Source: Rhizobium sp. ZPR4 (GTDB taxonomy: Bacteria > Pseudomonadota > Alphaproteobacteria > Rhizobiales > Rhizobiaceae). Taken from it: a stretch of DNA of 64,000 nt. A model generated the notes under the pieces. That model did no database searches. It was not told the DNA's origin and was given only the letters and a program-made list of their open reading frames with translations. Below, piece after piece: positions 63,201-64,000 of the stretch (position 1 is its first letter; every line of letters begins with the position of its first letter). The DNA is taken from positions 1,674,001-1,738,000 of the forward strand of contig NZ_CP157968.1 of the NCBI RefSeq assembly GCF_040215725.1, in the 5' to 3' direction. Made by a program: the position numbers and the translations under genes.

Positions 63201-64000
63201 GGATGTCTGGAAGGACATCCTCGACATCGGCGATATCGGCGTCACCGAGAATTTCTTCGATATTGGCGGACAGTCGCTGATGGCCGTGCGCATCGTCTCG
63301 CGCCTGAAGATGCGCCATCCCGAATGGCCGCTGTCGATCGCCGACATGTTCAATCATCCGACGGTGCGCGATCTGGCACTCGCGATCGACGGCAGCCGCG
63401 ACGAGACCGGTGTCGATGTGGTCTATCTTCGCCGCAACGGCGACCGGCCGGTGCTCTACTGCTTCCCCGGTCTGCTCGTCAGCACGCGCGAATATATGCG
63501 CCTTGTCGATTATCTCGGCCCGGAACAGCCGGCGACCGGCTTCATCTGCTATTCGCTGACAGAGACCAAAACGCTGAGCACCCGCGTCGAAGATATCACA
63601 GCGCGTTACGCCGAAGCCGTACGCAAAAAGGCCAATGGCCGGCCTTGCGCTTTCCTCGGCTGGTCGTGGGGCGGGCTGCTCGCCTATGAAGCCGCCCGAC
63701 AGCTCGGCAACGATATCGATCTGCGCATGATCGGCATGGTCGACGTCTGCGACATGGACGAGGAGTTCACCGTCGGCATCATGCCGCGCTTCGAAGACGG
63801 CATCCGCGATCGCACCCATGCCGCCGTACAGAGCTGGCTTGCGACCACGCCGATGCGCGAGGACTGGAAGAGGCTTTTCGCCGCCATGAACGAGGAGGTC
63901 TACGAACAGTTCCTCCACCATATCGTCAAGCATAACGTCAAACTGCCGACGGATGGTCCCGATATCGGCTCGGAAGAGCACACCTTCTGGATCCTCATCG
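60283..64000 (+). CDS. vbsS: Vicibactin-type nonribosomal peptide synthetase VbsS (partial, runs off window)
   Basis: At least 1239 residues without a stop; the end is outside the window. Domains: condensation-like (about 1-455, core SLSPAQSRIWLL), adenylation (about 461-950; YTSGSTGIPKG at 608, NGYGPTE, YKSGDLGRW, IKLRGFRIEPGEIE, GPNSKLD), carrier (IGGQS, phosphopantetheine Ser about 998) and thioesterase (GWSWGG, Ser about 1128). The condensation core reads HAILADA where HHxxxDG is expected, so the catalytic second His is Ala. VbsS loads acylated hydroxyornithine, and its TE oligomerises and cyclises three units. Divergent from vbsA. Confidence 0.93.
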   Translation, partial: MTVHDRNAKAANDSDHLAKCSLSPAQSRIWLLSETGNEVVYGRQILAIVFPSVTLAAAHEGLSRLSRQHPLITSEFEARAGGAVQQILKNGRFVDVLETELTAGENLDEALTAAATAERARAIDLTNGNPARFILLTQNGQALGAVFSLHAILADAAALDLLATDFLRNIDGHGPADIAETVLPDAASWMIANGAPRHAGPELVDFWFQRLTAQENIASLLPQTSAGKTMVDEAWFEHMLEVPVQSSTDTSRDMLAALGIALRRHTGYGTQRIGLVTRPERQKVAARSEDVLILTPELDGTMTLKGVHDAFVKEIDTATRQFLPFEALADALIRRDEFFDTTGLVKTLLDVRPPSRLPQATSNEVAARSPIEPPARRDADLVVTVSPASVGKLRIGIGFDPQKHDRKQIIRFADDLAMALAQLNANPGTQVKHIAFVSLEELDRLSAPYPDAPEPDDGTPIHEVISAQAKRRPNAFAVAQGEKSVTHGELEAAANRLAHRLIAMGISPEKRVAIALEKSIDAIIAILAVFKSGGAFTPVEPDHPEARNRHILTAPGLSLVISRTKHIGNLPSDIATPYLNLDATDLSTESVDAPATTIAPKQLAYVIYTSGSTGIPKGVAVEHGPLAHHCKATLRIYEMSEGSCEYPVLPFTSDGGHERWIVPLMAGGGVVLTQDKLATPEDAFAMMKRHGVNNASLPTSYVRGLAEYAGENSEIPRLRLYSFGGEALSQAVFDMITENLKAQLLINGYGPTETIMTPMIWKIPAGTRFEGTVAPIGRGVGDRRIYVLDTDLAPVPVGVIGEIYIGGSGLARGYLGQPELTADRFIPDPFSKGGRLYKSGDLGRWREDGIVEFAGRVDHQIKLRGFRIEPGEIEAVLRSDQRVAEAVILLHNEGGRSSLVAYVVPREGENLSVTELRRAAMTALPDYMVPQTIMLIDKLPMGPNSKLDRAALPAPRIEREMALPANDKEKAILDVWKDILDIGDIGVTENFFDIGGQSLMAVRIVSRLKMRHPEWPLSIADMFNHPTVRDLALAIDGSRDETGVDVVYLRRNGDRPVLYCFPGLLVSTREYMRLVDYLGPEQPATGFICYSLTETKTLSTRVEDITARYAEAVRKKANGRPCAFLGWSWGGLLAYEAARQLGNDIDLRMIGMVDVCDMDEEFTVGIMPRFEDGIRDRTHAAVQSWLATTPMREDWKRLFAAMNEEVYEQFLHHIVKHNVKLPTDGPDIGSEEHTFWILI

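Noticed and set aside
1..64000. CRISPR arrays, tRNA or rRNA genes, intact insertion sequences
   Set aside because: No regularly spaced repeats, tRNA-like cloverleaf with conserved arms, or transposase with terminal repeats was found by reading.

Overview
The window reads as part of a secondary replicon or accessory chromosome region of a Rhizobium/Agrobacterium-group alphaproteobacterium. The evidence is a complete erythritol (ery) catabolic locus of rhizobial order, a vicibactin-type siderophore cluster (vbsA and a vbsS-like NRPS), NolR-like and PraR/SinR-like regulators, DUF1402 and BTLCP periplasmic proteins, a GH3 enzyme like Agrobacterium coniferin beta-glucosidase, and GC-rich coding DNA broken by AT-rich intergenic stretches. 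The species cannot be fixed from the sequence alone. No rRNA, tRNA, CRISPR array, intact insertion sequence or replication origin was seen.

Layout. (1) 66-7242: a LacI-controlled ketogluconate/idonate/gluconate module. A coupled leftward operon (IdnO-like SDR, gluconokinase, beta-hydroxyacid dehydrogenase, EthD-like protein), two rightward dehydrogenases, and a divergent GlcG-like gene/lactonase pair are linked by three copies of one palindrome, TGTTATCGATAACA or near it. (2) 7431-24743: mixed housekeeping and accessory genes, including a NolR-like ArsR regulator, queCDE, an aldo/keto reductase with divergent LysR, an XRE regulator, a lone TadG-like protein, an MHYT-GGDEF-EAL protein, a GH3 glucosidase, periplasmic proteins, a GT29-like protein and a ROK regulator. 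(3) 24980-28816: GDPD, then a flippase and a pyruvyltransferase for surface polysaccharide.

(4) 29135-41648: erythritol utilisation. eryA-B-C-D-deoR-tpiB-rpiB run left; a DUF2291 gene and an ATPase/permease/binding-protein ABC transporter run right from a 905-bp intergenic region that also holds a 29-codon ORF with a strong Shine-Dalgarno. (5) 41832-47465: a second, unassigned sugar/polyol module (DeoR regulator, FGGY kinase, GlpD-like dehydrogenase, mannitol-dehydrogenase-family enzyme) with its own candidate operator. It echoes the kinase-plus-FAD-dehydrogenase logic of eryA/eryB and is the best candidate here for an undescribed pathway.

(6) 47466-52026: an AT-rich scar with a truncated KpsT-like export ATPase, followed by rmlBDAC for dTDP-L-rhamnose. 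(7) 52323-54790: a LABLAT acyltransferase coupled to a cytochrome P450. (8) 54888-64000: a LysA-like decarboxylase, a PLP enzyme, a MATE exporter and vbsA running left, and a vbsS-like C*-A-PCP-TE synthetase running right off the window end. Between vbsA and vbsS lie two mirror-image promoters of identical architecture (TGAATTTT-N9-CGTTCGTCA), which look like sites of one ECF sigma factor. The condensation domain of the NRPS has lost its catalytic histidine.
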